Positions 16,580 to 26,386 are shown, numbered from the stretch's first letter. The stretch: DNA of 64,000 nucleotides from Ruminococcus sp. (GCA_021199375.1 JAJQIB010000029.1:1-64000); one strand, 5' to 3'. The notes: generated from the letters alone by a model not told the origin. Numbers and translations: made by a program.

Positions 16580-17407
16580 TCACGGCTGTGCGCCGACTAT
16601 ATTTTTACCCTCGACGATTTCTTTATTCTTCTGCCCATCGCTGTGTCTTATCAAAAGAAAATTTATACCAAAGCACACCGCAATAGCTATTAACGCAGAC
16701 GGACGCAGTCTAACGCTTATCTTGCCCTCACCGTCTACAGTGTTTTCGGTAAATATGCAATTCACATCACATTTTTTTACCTTTACAGTAAAAATGCCAG
16801 ACATCAGACTAAGTATATTTGCAGCTGCTCCCTGCACCATTCCGTAATAAATTGCCGCCTCGTGAGCGTCCTCACGTCCTACCCTTATATTTACATCATC
16901 AACGGATATGCGCACCGATTTGAGCAGCTTTTTAAAATACCTCCATGTTGTGGGAATATATGGCTTGTACTTTTGATAAGTCTTTTTCAATCCGTCAATC
17001 CTAGCCCTCAATCCATCACTTTTCTTTTGTGACTTAGGCTCTTCCTTTTTCTCTTCCTTATTGTCTGCTTTTTTTTGAAATTTATTTTTCTTTTCTTCTT
17101 CATGCAAAAGCTTGTCCTCATGCTCCTTAGACAGCCCATGCATAAGCTCGTCATCGCTTATCTCGTCAGATTTATTTTTTTGTTGCTTGTTCTCTTCACG
17201 TTTAGCCTTGCCGCTTTTTTTCTTTGCTTTACCCTTTGATTTTGAACCCTTGCCGGATTTTTTTTGTCGAGGATAAAGCTTAATCCCCAAAAAGCTTGCA
17301 TTTATCTTTAACCCATCATCACTTAAGCTTATATTTGCCGTTACGCTAAAGTGGAGCAGAATAACAATAAGTGCGATAATGCACAGTATAACAATTAAAA
17401 CAACTAT
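16580..17407 (-). CDS. DUF2953 membrane-anchored protein with non-standard start
   Basis: About 275 residues. After the N-terminal transmembrane segment (about IVVLIVILCIIALIVILL) come NISLSDDG, a strand with FLGIKLYP, a very Lys/Glu-rich low-complexity stretch (about 50-130) and a conserved C-terminal part ending in a second membrane segment. The DUF2953 layout needs the upstream membrane segment, yet no ATG, GTG or TTG precedes it in frame. The first in-frame candidates after the upstream stop are CTG at 17416 and ATA at 17407, with AAAGGGGG placed nine bases before the ATA. A TTG at 17290 would cut off the membrane segment. It is followed by ytfJ. Confidence 0.7.
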   Translation of the reverse strand: MVVLIVILCIIALIVILLHFSVTANISLSDDGLKINASFLGIKLYPRQKKSGKGSKSKGKAKKKSGKAKREENKQQKNKSDEISDDELMHGLSKEHEDKLLHEEEKKNKFQKKADNKEEKKEEPKSQKKSDGLRARIDGLKKTYQKYKPYIPTTWRYFKKLLKSVRISVDDVNIRVGREDAHEAAIYYGMVQGAAANILSLMSGIFTVKVKKCDVNCIFTENTVDGEGKISVRLRPSALIAIAVCFGINFLLIRHSDGQKNKEIVEGKNIVGAQP

Positions 17408-17445
17408 TGTATTCAGCCCCCTTTACCTATATTCACTAACGCCGC

Positions 17446-18009
17446 TTACGACTCATCCTTGTCCTGCTCCTGTGTATCCTCAAAGCTTAGCTGCTCGGTT
17501 CGTTCAGGAAGCTCCGGCAGATCCTTTATCGACTCAAGTCCAAAGGCTCTTAAAAAGTTATCTGTCGTCTTGTATGCAACAGGACGTCCCGGCAGATTTA
17601 GCCTTCCCGTTTCACAAAGTAAATCCTTTTCCACAAGCGAATTAACAACGCTTGAAGAATCGACTCCCCTTACATGCTCGATAAAAGACTTTGTTACAGG
17701 CTGATTGTATGCCGCTATAGTTAAAACCTCCATTGCTGCAGGTGAAAGCGTTGCGTTCTTTTTTATCTCAAGTGCTGTCTTTACGCACTGTGAATGCTCA
17801 CGCTTTACCGCAAGCTGAAAGGCATTTTCAAGTCGCAAAAGCTCAATGCCGCTTTCACTCGAAGCATATCGCTCAGTCAGCATCTCAGCTGCGCCAAGAA
17901 GCTCGTCCCTTGGAACAAAGAGTGCAGAGCAAAGCTTTTCTATTGACATCGGATCTCCGCTTGCAAAAAGCACCGCTTCAACCTGCGCCGCAAGACTAAC
18001 CAGATCCAT
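17446..18009 (-). CDS. scpB: Segregation and condensation protein B
   Basis: 187 residues, two winged-helix domains. AQVEAVLFASGDPMS at the N-terminus and EVLTIAAYNQPVTKSFIEHVRGV and GRPVAYKTTDNFL later are family hallmarks. ScpB bridges ScpA in the SMC condensin complex. Its ATG overlaps the scpA stop by one base (TAATG), indicating translational coupling. Confidence 0.95.
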   Translation of the reverse strand: MDLVSLAAQVEAVLFASGDPMSIEKLCSALFVPRDELLGAAEMLTERYASSESGIELLRLENAFQLAVKREHSQCVKTALEIKKNATLSPAAMEVLTIAAYNQPVTKSFIEHVRGVDSSSVVNSLVEKDLLCETGRLNLPGRPVAYKTTDNFLRAFGLESIKDLPELPERTEQLSFEDTQEQDKDES

Positions 18010-19103
18010 TACAATCTCTCCCTTCCAAAGCTCCAGCAGTTGCCAAAATCAAGTGCATATCCCCAATGACAGCGCATAGAAAATCTATTTATCTTGACTA
18101 TATTTACACAGTCATCATCTAATTCAATTGATTCGGTCGTATCATCAAAATAGTCCTGCTCATCATCACAGCAATCCTCATTGCGCTTGGTCATAACAGG
18201 TGCAACGGCTGCTACCGCCGCTAAATAGCTGTGACCCTTCGCCTCAAGTGCATATTTCGAAACAGGCTTATTGCGGCGTTCATTGTCAAAGCCTCTATCA
18301 GCCTCATCTGATACATCTTGCATAACGGCTTCATTGCCATCTGATTCAGCCTCATCGTTTTGCTCTAACCTTTTGGCAGTGGCTCTTGCACCATGCCTTC
18401 TCGGAGTATCACGGTTAAATCTAATCTCTGAATTATCATCGCTCAGATAAATTCTTCCAGACTTTGTAAGCTCAAGCACCGCTAAAAATGTCGCCACCCT
18501 AGCTGATTTGTCACTCACTCCATCATAAAGCTCATCCATACTACAGATTCCTGTCTTGTAGAGCTTTTTTAGTACAAAAACAATCTTTGATGTGACAGTG
18601 ACAATTCGCTTTGAGACTATCGGTGAAAACTGCTCGGCCCGAATCGGCGTTAGCCGCCTTGCCTTTGCCGTCATACCCATATAAGCATTTACCAGCATTT
18701 CGGGATCCATCTTACCCGTAAAGGTCTTGTTTATCGGCAGCCTTTCGGGAGGACGAACAAACACATCGCCATACACGCTTAGCTCTTTTAATCTATTTGC
18801 TGCCGCCTTACAAGCTGCATATTCGATAAGCTCGCCCTCAAGCTCCTTTTTCATCTCCTGAGCTTCCTGAGCTTGAGGCAATAGCGAACAGGTCTTTATA
18901 TACACAAGCCTTGCCGCCATGGCAAGAAAATCGCCCGCATCATCATAGTCACATTCCTCGATGCTATTCATATACTCCATATACTGATCAAGGAGTATTG
19001 CTATTTCAATGTCGTAAATATCAAGCTTGTGCTTTGACACAAGAGTAAGCAGAAGATCAAGCGGTCCTTCAAAGGTCTCAAGCTTAAATGATATAGCACC
19101 CAT
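18009..19103 (-). CDS. scpA: Segregation and condensation protein A with long C-terminal extension
   Basis: 364 residues. The N-terminal kleisin signature FEGPLDLLLTLVSKHKLDIYDI and a winged-helix C-terminal part (FLAVLELTKSGRIYL) are clear. Typical ScpA ends near residue 245-260. Here about 115 extra residues follow, rich in Asp/Glu/Arg and low in complexity up to a Cys/Trp-containing tail. ScpA is the kleisin that joins the SMC heads. It is the middle gene of M50 protease-scpA-scpB. Confidence 0.93.
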   Translation of the reverse strand: MGAISFKLETFEGPLDLLLTLVSKHKLDIYDIEIAILLDQYMEYMNSIEECDYDDAGDFLAMAARLVYIKTCSLLPQAQEAQEMKKELEGELIEYAACKAAANRLKELSVYGDVFVRPPERLPINKTFTGKMDPEMLVNAYMGMTAKARRLTPIRAEQFSPIVSKRIVTVTSKIVFVLKKLYKTGICSMDELYDGVSDKSARVATFLAVLELTKSGRIYLSDDNSEIRFNRDTPRRHGARATAKRLEQNDEAESDGNEAVMQDVSDEADRGFDNERRNKPVSKYALEAKGHSYLAAVAAVAPVMTKRNEDCCDDEQDYFDDTTESIELDDDCVNIVKINRFSMRCHWGYALDFGNCWSFGRERL

Positions 19104-19106
19104 ACA

Positions 19107-19802
19107 TTACACCAACGCCTTGCCAATTAAATCAACAAAGAAAGTGATTTTATCTATTAGCCAAAACATTCCATTCTGAATATAGCCCAAGGGAGTGTCT
19201 AATACTCCCGAAATTATAAGCAGCATAAAAACAATGCTTATCTGTCGCTGATAGCGATACATAAATCCGTCCCATTTATTTCCGGCAAAATAGCTTACTA
19301 TTTTAGATCCATCAAGCGGCGGGATAGGAATAAGATTAAACACTGCAAGTCCTAGGTTTACCACCGTAAAATAATACATAATAAAAGCAAGCCAATAGAG
19401 CGTTTGGGACAGGCTTGAAATATAAGCATACCAAAAAATCTTATAAATAATCATGCCGCCGGTACCAACAATCAGATTTGAAAGAGGTCCCGCCGCAGCA
19501 CAAAGTGCATTGCCCTTGCGATATTCCCTGAAATTTCGTGGATTTATCTGAACTGGCTTGCCCCAACCAAATCCAGCAAAAAGCAAGCATATTGCTCCGA
19601 TAATGTCTATATGTGCTACAGGATTAAGAGTAAGCCTTCCCTGATATCTTGGCGTATCATCTCCGAGCTTTACCGCCGACCAAGCGTGTGCATACTCATG
19701 AATCGGCACCACTAAAAATATAATCATTATTCTTACGCCAAACTGAATAATTGTATCATAACTAAGTCCCGACCTAAGTAACGAGGCTGTAACTGATTCC
19801 AT
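19107..19802 (-). CDS. Site-2 protease family membrane metallopeptidase (M50)
   Basis: 231 residues with about five to six membrane segments. HEYAH (zinc site) lies in the first membrane helix after VPIHEYAHAW, and the second metal ligand is in NLIPIPPLDGSKI. The short form without PDZ matches the clostridial YwhC-like group that commonly precedes scpA. AAAGGAAAG is five bases before the ATG. Substrate unknown. Only three bases separate it from scpA. Confidence 0.92.
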   Translation of the reverse strand: MESVTASLLRSGLSYDTIIQFGVRIMIIFLVVPIHEYAHAWSAVKLGDDTPRYQGRLTLNPVAHIDIIGAICLLFAGFGWGKPVQINPRNFREYRKGNALCAAAGPLSNLIVGTGGMIIYKIFWYAYISSLSQTLYWLAFIMYYFTVVNLGLAVFNLIPIPPLDGSKIVSYFAGNKWDGFMYRYQRQISIVFMLLIISGVLDTPLGYIQNGMFWLIDKITFFVDLIGKALV

Positions 19803-19877
19803 AAAATCTTTCCTTTCATTAATTCGTCATGCTGTCGTGTCTTTTTCTTTTGTATATACAAACACCTATACAGTATT

Positions 19878-19906
19878 ATTATACACCATTTCAAACAGGA
19901 TTTCAA
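19878..19906 (-). promoter_or_regulatory. SigA-type promoter for the M50-scpA-scpB operon
   Basis: On the minus strand: TTGAAA (19906-19901), 17-bp spacer, TATAAT (19883-19878). It diverges from the rpmB promoter about 90 bp away. Confidence 0.85.
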
Positions 19907-19996
19907 CCAAAAAAGCAAAAATTTCATTTGAATTTCATGATATTTTGTCATCTAAGATCAATTCACCAAAAATTAATATCTTTTTTCAAAAAAGAC

Positions 19997-20025
19997 TTGC
20001 ATTTTCTTTTCAAGTGTGCTATAAT
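19997..20025 (+). promoter_or_regulatory. SigA-type promoter for rpmB
   Basis: TTGCAT (19997-20002), 17-bp spacer, TATAAT (20020-20025), about 95 bp before the rpmB start. Confidence 0.85.
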
Positions 20026-20120
20026 ATTATTTGTTGTAATGGCTTGCGCACTTAAGCTTGCGTTTTTACATCTACTAAAAATTAAAGCGATTGCGCATTT
20101 TAAGAAGGAGGTGCGTTGTA

Positions 20121-20306
20121 ATGGCAAAGTGTCAGTATTGCGGAAAGCAGATTTCTTATGGTATTAAGGTATCTCACTCGCACAGAAGAACCAACAGAAG
20201 CTGGAAGCCCAACGTCAAGAGAGTTAAGGCAATAGTCAACGGAACTCCCTGTCATGTTTATGCTTGTACAAGATGCATACGTTCAGGTAAGGTTGAAAGA
20301 GCTTAA
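20121..20306 (+). CDS. rpmB: 50S ribosomal protein L28
   Basis: 61 residues. MAKCQYCGKQ and YACTRCIRSGKV give two CxxC pairs, the zinc-binding (C+) form of L28. SHSHRRTNRSWKPNVKRV is the conserved basic core. AAGGAGGTG lies 8 bases before the ATG at 20121; an upstream in-frame start at 20091 has no site. Single gene with its own promoter and terminator. Confidence 0.97.
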   Translation: MAKCQYCGKQISYGIKVSHSHRRTNRSWKPNVKRVKAIVNGTPCHVYACTRCIRSGKVERA

Positions 20307-20323
20307 GCTTTTGTTTGATTGCT

Positions 20324-20350
20324 AGACCGCTAAAAGGCGGTCTTTTTCTT
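20324..20350 (+). terminator. Intrinsic terminator of rpmB
   Basis: AGACCGC pairs with GCGGTCT around TAAAAG, followed by TTTTCTTTT. Confidence 0.9.
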
Positions 20351-20362
20351 TTCCCATAATAC

Positions 20363-20397
20363 AACGAAAAGCCGCTTTGCGTTAGTGCAAAGCGGCT
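20363..20397 (-). terminator. Intrinsic terminator of the LTA-synthase-like gene
   Basis: A perfect 11-bp stem (AGCCGCTTTGC/GCAAAGCGGCT) with a 6-nt loop. On the minus strand it is followed by TTTCGTTG, eight bp after the gene's stop. Confidence 0.85.
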
Positions 20398-20404
20398 TGA
20401 TTCT

Positions 20405-22957
20405 TTATACTACAGCGTAGGCTCGTCGTCTATCAATCGCATCAGGCGGTGAGAATAGCTCAGGCGAATCGGTTTGAGCATCATCCGGCTGCGTATTGCT
20501 GTCAAAGCCCTCCTCTACCTTGTTTATTATGTCATAGTAGATTATAGAGTTTGAAACCTCTATTCGCTCGGCAGCGTAGTTATATCGCTCCTCTATGTAC
20601 TCATCATCGACAATTCCGTCATCCGTTCGTGCCTCTGCATTTGCCTCAGAGTATTCGCTCTCTGAACACTTATACAGTCCCTCCTCATCATCTGAATAGA
20701 GCGGCACGGGATCATCCTTATACTCTTGATTACAGGATGCATATTTTGCCACATTGTCATAATCGGTCAGATCAAAATAGGTGTCCCTTTGACTATCATA
20801 GTAAACGGTATCGGTGACAAAATTTCCGTTCGGGAAGATAACTATATTTTCCTCGTCCTCGCCAATCGAGAAGATATCATGACCCAGCGCATACTCGTTC
20901 GTGAATCCGAACATATTTCCAAGCGTAGGCTGAACATCGTACATTCCCATTACCTTTGTGATCTCTTGAGGCTCGTATCCGCCGTCCTTAGACCAGATGA
21001 TTAACGGAACCTTGCGATTTACGTTGTAATAAAACTCATTTATCGGTATATATCCATCGTCATCCTCAGTATGTGTTTCGTCGGTGAAGGGATTGTAGTT
21101 GTAGTAGTATTCGTACTCCTCCTCCTTGATTTTAGCGTCGTGATCTCCGTAGATTACAAGCACTGTGTTATCAAGAAGTCCCTCCTCATCCAAATCATCT
21201 ATAAGCTGACCTAGCGCCTCATCGGCATAGTGCACCGACTTAAAATAGCTTCCAAGCTTAGTTCCCTCAAGAAAATCTCTGGTGACTTCCTCATACATTC
21301 CGGTTTCAGCATTGTACTGCTTGTAGGTAAAGCTTACATCATACTCATACCCATCAAGGTTTTCAATATCAGTAAACGGTGTGTGATTTGTAAGCATTAT
21401 AAGCGTGCCATAAAAGCTGCCGTATTCCTCGGCTATTTCTTTAATCTTAGGCACAGACTGCCTAAAGAATGATTTATCCGAAAGTCCTAAGCCTACTGTC
21501 TCGTCTATATCATAATCGGTGGTATAGTTATAAAGCCTGTCATATCCAAGTGAGCTATGCAGGTTAAGACGATTCCAGTAGGAGCCATTATTTCCGTGCA
21601 TACTAAAAACATAGTAGCCCATGTTCTTAAACGCCTTTTGGATGCTGTTGTAATTTCTGTCCCAATAGTTAATTGCGACAGTTCCGCTTGATGCGGGCAT
21701 AAGTGAGGTTGAGAATGTAAACTCACTGTCTGAGCTTGTTCCTACGCTTTCCTGTGCATAGAAGTTTGAAAAATACAGTCCTTCAGATGCAAGCTTGTTA
21801 AGATTAGGTGTCAGCTCCTCACCGTTTATGTAGGTGTCCATTGTAAACTGCTGAATGCTCTCTGCGTGAATTACAAGTACATTCTTTCCCTCAAAAATAC
21901 CTGTGTACTCATTTTCCTCACCGTCATTTTCCTCATTGACAACAGAAACCTCAGCATCACTGTCCGTCTTAGATTCAAAGAATTCATCAAACGTTTCCTT
22001 GCCCTCCTCATAGTCAAAAATCATGTTGAGCTTAGCATGAAGCGAGGACACGGTATCGCTTATTTGATAAACATACAAGCCAAAGCTGCTTAATGAAGAC
22101 TCACGGTTCCACTGCTTAACAAGCCTTGAAAGATCCGTTGTTGTGACCATAGTCGAGAAAAACAATCCACAAACAAGCGCTACACCAAGTGCCGAGCCTG
22201 CGTACTTTCCTAAGCTAGATCTCGGCTGCTTTTGCTTCATATAGCCCTTTTCATGCTTTGACTTGACCAAAACATACGTCACAATCATAGCTACAATAGG
22301 CCACAAAAGTATAAAGTCCTTTGCCTCAAGAATGTTCTCGGTTACGGCATCTATTACTCCTCCGAGCTGTGAGGCGGTTGACAAAAGAGATACCGACAAA
22401 AACGACTTGTAATTTGTATAGTAAATGGAATTTCCCATCGCCAAAATCGAAAAGACAACCGTCCATATCATCAGGTATACATATCTGCTCTTTTGCTTTC
22501 TGAATAAAAATCCAAATACACCTATAATCGTGACAGCAACTATGTCCGCAAGCATAGGTTTTATTATCGCCAAAGCAATATCGGATGCAGATGATGAATC
22601 GCCAAATTGAACAGTAAATCCGCGAAGTATCAGTGAATTTATCACAAGTGAAATTACAAATACCAAATACAGCGAATTGTTTACTAAAAATTCACAGAAG
22701 GATGTCACAAATGGTATGCGCTTTTTTTCCTTCTTGTCTGTAGTCTTATCATCGTTCTCATTTGTCTCGTTAGCCTCTGTCTGTGTCACAGGCTCCTGTG
22801 GGCTTTCTATTTTCTCTTTTTTCTTCTTTTTTGTCTTAGCTTCTTTTTTCTTTACCTGTCCCTCATCGGCTGCAGCGGGTTTACTCTGATTTACCTTTTC
22901 GGGAGTCTGCTGCTTAACGCCGTTTCCCTTATCATTATTTTCCGTTACAGATTTCAA
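20405..22957 (-). CDS. ltaS: LTA-synthase-family sulfatase-like membrane enzyme
   Basis: 850 residues. A Lys/Glu/Thr-rich cytoplasmic N-terminus (about 1-80) is followed by five membrane segments (about 85-250) and an extracellular alkaline-phosphatase-fold domain (about 350-680). VIHAESIQQF holds the metal ligand Glu, VGTSSDSEFTFSTSLMP the catalytic Thr, and YGDHDAK the distal metal ligands. The acidic C-terminal tail of about 150 residues is unusual. The start is TTG at 22957 with AAAGGAG upstream; no ATG fits. The family polymerises glycerol phosphate onto glycolipid, but some paralogues are phosphoglycerol transferases of other polymers. Confidence 0.87.
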   Translation of the reverse strand: MKSVTENNDKGNGVKQQTPEKVNQSKPAAADEGQVKKKEAKTKKKKKEKIESPQEPVTQTEANETNENDDKTTDKKEKKRIPFVTSFCEFLVNNSLYLVFVISLVINSLILRGFTVQFGDSSSASDIALAIIKPMLADIVAVTIIGVFGFLFRKQKSRYVYLMIWTVVFSILAMGNSIYYTNYKSFLSVSLLSTASQLGGVIDAVTENILEAKDFILLWPIVAMIVTYVLVKSKHEKGYMKQKQPRSSLGKYAGSALGVALVCGLFFSTMVTTTDLSRLVKQWNRESSLSSFGLYVYQISDTVSSLHAKLNMIFDYEEGKETFDEFFESKTDSDAEVSVVNEENDGEENEYTGIFEGKNVLVIHAESIQQFTMDTYINGEELTPNLNKLASEGLYFSNFYAQESVGTSSDSEFTFSTSLMPASSGTVAINYWDRNYNSIQKAFKNMGYYVFSMHGNNGSYWNRLNLHSSLGYDRLYNYTTDYDIDETVGLGLSDKSFFRQSVPKIKEIAEEYGSFYGTLIMLTNHTPFTDIENLDGYEYDVSFTYKQYNAETGMYEEVTRDFLEGTKLGSYFKSVHYADEALGQLIDDLDEEGLLDNTVLVIYGDHDAKIKEEEYEYYYNYNPFTDETHTEDDDGYIPINEFYYNVNRKVPLIIWSKDGGYEPQEITKVMGMYDVQPTLGNMFGFTNEYALGHDIFSIGEDEENIVIFPNGNFVTDTVYYDSQRDTYFDLTDYDNVAKYASCNQEYKDDPVPLYSDDEEGLYKCSESEYSEANAEARTDDGIVDDEYIEERYNYAAERIEVSNSIIYYDIINKVEEGFDSNTQPDDAQTDSPELFSPPDAIDRRRAYAVV

Positions 22958-23037
22958 AACGTATTCTCCTTTACAAATGCCTAATTTAATGCAGGCGGTA
23001 TGCTTAAAATGCAAATTTAAATTTACGTCTAACACCT

Positions 23038-23066
23038 ATTTTACTACATTTCTTAAAAAAGGTCAA
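23038..23066 (-). promoter_or_regulatory. SigA-type promoter for the LTA-synthase-like gene
   Basis: On the minus strand: TTGACC (23066-23061), 17-bp spacer, TAAAAT (23043-23038), about 80 bp before the TTG start. Confidence 0.75.
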
Positions 23067-23116
23067 GTTTTTTGTTTGCTTTTTCAGATTCATTTCACAT
23101 ATGACATAGTTTATTA

Positions 23117-23149
23117 ATAAAAAAAGGCATCGCAAACGTTTGCGACGCC
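23117..23149 (-). terminator. Intrinsic terminator of the ligA-gat operon
   Basis: GGCGTCGCAAA pairs with TTTGCGATGCC (one mismatch) and is followed on the minus strand by a T-run, 24 bp after the gatB stop. Confidence 0.9.
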
Positions 23150-23173
23150 TCTTTAAAAAATCATTACTGTTTA

Positions 23174-24616
23174 TTACATTTCATCCAGCTTCTTGGTGAT
23201 AATTTCCTTCATCATTGCTGGATTTGCCTTGCCCTTAGATGCCTTCATACACTGTCCAACAATAAATCCTAAAGCGTTAGTTTTTCCGTTTTTAAAGTCA
23301 TTAACACTCTTTTCATTTGCTGCAAGCACCTCGTCAGCAATCCTTTCAAGTGCCGCTGTATCTGAAACCTGCGCAAGTCCAAGCTCGCTTATAATATCCT
23401 TAACAGGCTTGTCCTGCTCAAGCAGTACAGCAAAGACCTTCTTTCCTCCTGCATTTGAGATGGTCTTTTTATCTATAGCATCCACTAGCTCGATAAGCTT
23501 GTCTGCTGTAATTCTCGTCTCGTCAACCGTCTTACCCGTGTCGTTTAAGTACTTCACCAAATCTCCTACTATCCACGAAATGTAAGACTTCGGTGCGCCA
23601 CTTCCCTTTTCCATACACTCGTCAAACAGTCCCGCAAGCTCAACCGACTCGGATACAAATGTCGCCTCCTTTAGCGTAATGCCATACTCACGCACATATC
23701 TTAAAAGCTTAGCATTTGGAAGCTCTGGAATCTGCGTCTTTAGCTCGTCAATTCTGCTCTGCTCGACAACAATTGTAAGCAGGTCGGGCTCAGGAAAATA
23801 GCGATAATCCTGTGCATCCTCTTTAGATCTCATCGAAACGCTCTCGCCCTTTACATCATCCCAACGACGAGTTTCCTGCGTTATAGTGCCGCCTGCCTCA
23901 AGCACCTCAATCTGACGATTTATTTCATAGTCAATTCCTCTTACCGCCGCCGAAAAGCTGTTTACATTCTTCATCTCGGTTCTTGTGCCAAGCGGCTCGC
24001 CTGGCTTGTGAACAGATACGTTTACATCGCAGCGAATCGAGCCCTCCTGCATCTTACAGTCGCAAATGTCGAGGTACTTTAGTATGCTCTTTAGCGTTTC
24101 AAGATAAATCTTTGCCTCAGCACTGCTTCTCATATCAGGCTCAGAAACAATCTCAATAAGCGGCACTCCACAGCGGTTTAAATCCACAAGCGAATCACCG
24201 TTAAACCTTTCTGAATGAAGCAGCTTTCCGGCATCCTCCTCTATATGAATACGTGTTACACCAATTCGCCTTTCCTCTCCGTCAACCAAAATATCGACAT
24301 ATCCGTTTTCACAAAGCGGCACATCTGACTGAGAAATCTGATACGCCTTTGGCAGATCGGGATAAAAATAATTCTTTCTGTCCTGCTTACAGATTCTGTT
24401 AATAGTGCAATTAAGTGCATGACCCATCTTTATTGCATAATCTACCACCTTTTCATTAAGCGTCGGCAGAGTTCCCGGCATACCCATACAAATCGGGCAA
24501 ACCTGTGAATTTACCTCAAGTCCGAATTTGTTCTTACAGCTGCAATATATCTTAGAATCTGTAGATAGCTCGGCATGAGTTTCAAGTCCGATTACGACCT
24601 CGTAGCCCTTTACCAT
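23174..24616 (-). CDS. gatB: Aspartyl/glutamyl-tRNA amidotransferase subunit B
   Basis: 480 residues. VVIGLETHAEL opens the cradle domain; CSCKN and CPICMG supply the zinc-binding Cys residues; the YqeY-like C-terminal tail domain runs to the end. It binds mischarged Glu-tRNA(Gln) or Asp-tRNA(Asn) and activates the amide-acceptor carboxylate. ATG at 24616 is used, with AAAGGA ten bases upstream; GTG at 24622 is an alternative. It is last of ligA-gatC-gatA-gatB. Confidence 0.97.
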   Translation of the reverse strand: MVKGYEVVIGLETHAELSTDSKIYCSCKNKFGLEVNSQVCPICMGMPGTLPTLNEKVVDYAIKMGHALNCTINRICKQDRKNYFYPDLPKAYQISQSDVPLCENGYVDILVDGEERRIGVTRIHIEEDAGKLLHSERFNGDSLVDLNRCGVPLIEIVSEPDMRSSAEAKIYLETLKSILKYLDICDCKMQEGSIRCDVNVSVHKPGEPLGTRTEMKNVNSFSAAVRGIDYEINRQIEVLEAGGTITQETRRWDDVKGESVSMRSKEDAQDYRYFPEPDLLTIVVEQSRIDELKTQIPELPNAKLLRYVREYGITLKEATFVSESVELAGLFDECMEKGSGAPKSYISWIVGDLVKYLNDTGKTVDETRITADKLIELVDAIDKKTISNAGGKKVFAVLLEQDKPVKDIISELGLAQVSDTAALERIADEVLAANEKSVNDFKNGKTNALGFIVGQCMKASKGKANPAMMKEIITKKLDEM

Positions 24617-24637
24617 TTTCACTCATTCCTTTCTTTA

Positions 24638-26095
24638 TCAAAGCTTCGGAAAGCGAAATCCGCCAACCGTTTTCTCGTATGCATATGCTGTGCTTAATAG
24701 CTTATCCTCAGCAAATCTATCACCTATAAGCTGCAAGCCTATCGGAAGCCTTCCATCCTCATGAACGCATGGCACACTTATAGCAGGAAGTCCCGCAATG
24801 TTTACCGTAACAGTACAAATATCGGTAGCATACATCTTAAGCGGATCATCCATATTCTGACCTATCTTAAATGCTGTAGTAGGCACAGTAGGTGCGGCAA
24901 TAACGTCTACCTCTTTAAACACCTCGCTAAACTCTGCCGAAATTCTGCGCTGCATAAGCTTAGCCTTCTTGTAATACGCATCATAAAATCCTGAGCTTAG
25001 CACAAACGTTCCAAGCATAATTCTTCTCTTAACCTCTGCTCCAAAGCCCTGCGAGCGTGTTTTTTCATACATATCTACAAGCCCATCATACTCCTTAGCA
25101 CGATATCCGTATCTTACTCCGTCAAAGCGTGCAAGGTTAGAGGATGCCTCAGCAGAAGAGATTATATAATAGGATGAAAGTGCGTAATCGGTTGACGGCA
25201 GTGATACATGCTTCACCTGCGCTCCACGCTTTTCAAGCTCGCCGACTGCGTTCATGACGGCAGTTTTCACCTCATCGCTCACGCCTTCGCCAAAATATTC
25301 ATCCGCAATTCCTATTCTAAGCCCGCTTACATCTTCGCTTAGCAAGCCCACATAGTCAGGATACTCACGATATGCACTCGTAGCATCCATTTTATCATGT
25401 CCACAAATCTGAGATTGCAGCATTGCTACATCCTCAACCGTTCTTCCTAAAGGTCCTATCTGATCAAGTGAGGATGCAAATGCAACAAGACCGTATCTCG
25501 ATACTGCACCGTATGTTGGCTTTAGTCCTACTACTCCACAGTAGGATGCAGGCTGACGGATTGAACCGCCCGTATCCGAGCCAAGCGCAAGCACAGCTTC
25601 ACCAGCCGCAACAGCCGCCGCAGAGCCACCCGATGAGCCGCCAGGTATACGCTCTAGATCAAAAGGATTCTTTGTTTTCTTAAAATAAGAGGTTTCGGTA
25701 GATGAGCCCATCGCAAACTCGTCCATATTGAGCTTACCCGTAACAACAGCATCCGCCTCACGCAGCTTTGTCATAACAGATGCATCAAACGGAGGCTCAT
25801 AGCTTTCAAGCATTCTCGACGCACAGGTCGTACGCAGTCCCTTTGTTGATATGTTATCCTTAATTCCTATTGGGATTCCTGCAAGAGGCGATAGCTTTTC
25901 TCCTGCCGCACGCTTTTTGTCAACCTCAGCCGCCTTGTTAAGAGCATTCTCCTCATCAAGCGTCAGGTAAGCGTTTACCTTATCGTCCGTATCCTTAATT
26001 CTTTCAAACACAGACTTTGTAAGCTCAACCGAGCTTATCTCTTTATTATTAAGCATTTCGCTAAGCTTAGCCGCACTATTTTCAAAAAGTTCCAT
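24638..26095 (-). CDS. gatA: Aspartyl/glutamyl-tRNA amidotransferase subunit A
   Basis: 485 residues, amidase-signature family. The catalytic Lys is in [10 protein letters not shown], and the Ser-cisSer region is [16 protein letters not shown] with [13 protein letters not shown]. It supplies ammonia from glutamine. AAGGAG is eight bases before the ATG at 26095, and 12 bp separate it from gatC. Confidence 0.97.
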   Translation of the reverse strand: MELFENSAAKLSEMLNNKEISSVELTKSVFERIKDTDDKVNAYLTLDEENALNKAAEVDKKRAAGEKLSPLAGIPIGIKDNISTKGLRTTCASRMLESYEPPFDASVMTKLREADAVVTGKLNMDEFAMGSSTETSYFKKTKNPFDLERIPGGSSGGSAAAVAAGEAVLALGSDTGGSIRQPASYCGVVGLKPTYGAVSRYGLVAFASSLDQIGPLGRTVEDVAMLQSQICGHDKMDATSAYREYPDYVGLLSEDVSGLRIGIADEYFGEGVSDEVKTAVMNAVGELEKRGAQVKHVSLPSTDYALSSYYIISSAEASSNLARFDGVRYGYRAKEYDGLVDMYEKTRSQGFGAEVKRRIMLGTFVLSSGFYDAYYKKAKLMQRRISAEFSEVFKEVDVIAAPTVPTTAFKIGQNMDDPLKMYATDICTVTVNIAGLPAISVPCVHEDGRLPIGLQLIGDRFAEDKLLSTAYAYEKTVGGFRFPKL

Positions 26096-26107
26096 TTTCC
26101 ACACTCC

Positions 26108-26386
26108 TTACTCAACAGTTTTCGGCACAACAAGACAGCCTGCCTTTACTGCCGGTGCATTTTTCATAAGCTCGTCTCTTGTAAACTTATCCGTTTCAGC
26201 CTCGTCCGCTCTTAGCGTCATGGGCGTGTCGGGATCCGGCTTTAGCTCGTCCGAAATATCCGGCAGCTTTTCAACCATCGCTACAATGCTTTTCATCTGA
26301 CTTTCAAATGCTTCCAGCTCATCATCAGCTATCTCAAGCCTTGCAAGCTTTGCAATGTGTTTAATGTCAATGTTCATTTCACTCAT
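26108..26386 (-). CDS. gatC: Aspartyl/glutamyl-tRNA amidotransferase subunit C
   Basis: 92 residues. IKHIAKLARLEI and the C-terminal MTLRADEAE are the GatC hallmarks. It wraps the GatA-GatB interface. AGGAGG lies eight bases before the ATG. It follows ligA after 12 bp. Confidence 0.96.
   Translation of the reverse strand: MSEMNIDIKHIAKLARLEIADDELEAFESQMKSIVAMVEKLPDISDELKPDPDTPMTLRADEAETDKFTRDELMKNAPAVKAGCLVVPKTVE

Noticed and set aside
17290..17290. TTG at 17290 as the DUF2953 start
   Set aside because: It has no ribosome site and removes the N-terminal membrane segment that the family carries, so a longer version was preferred.
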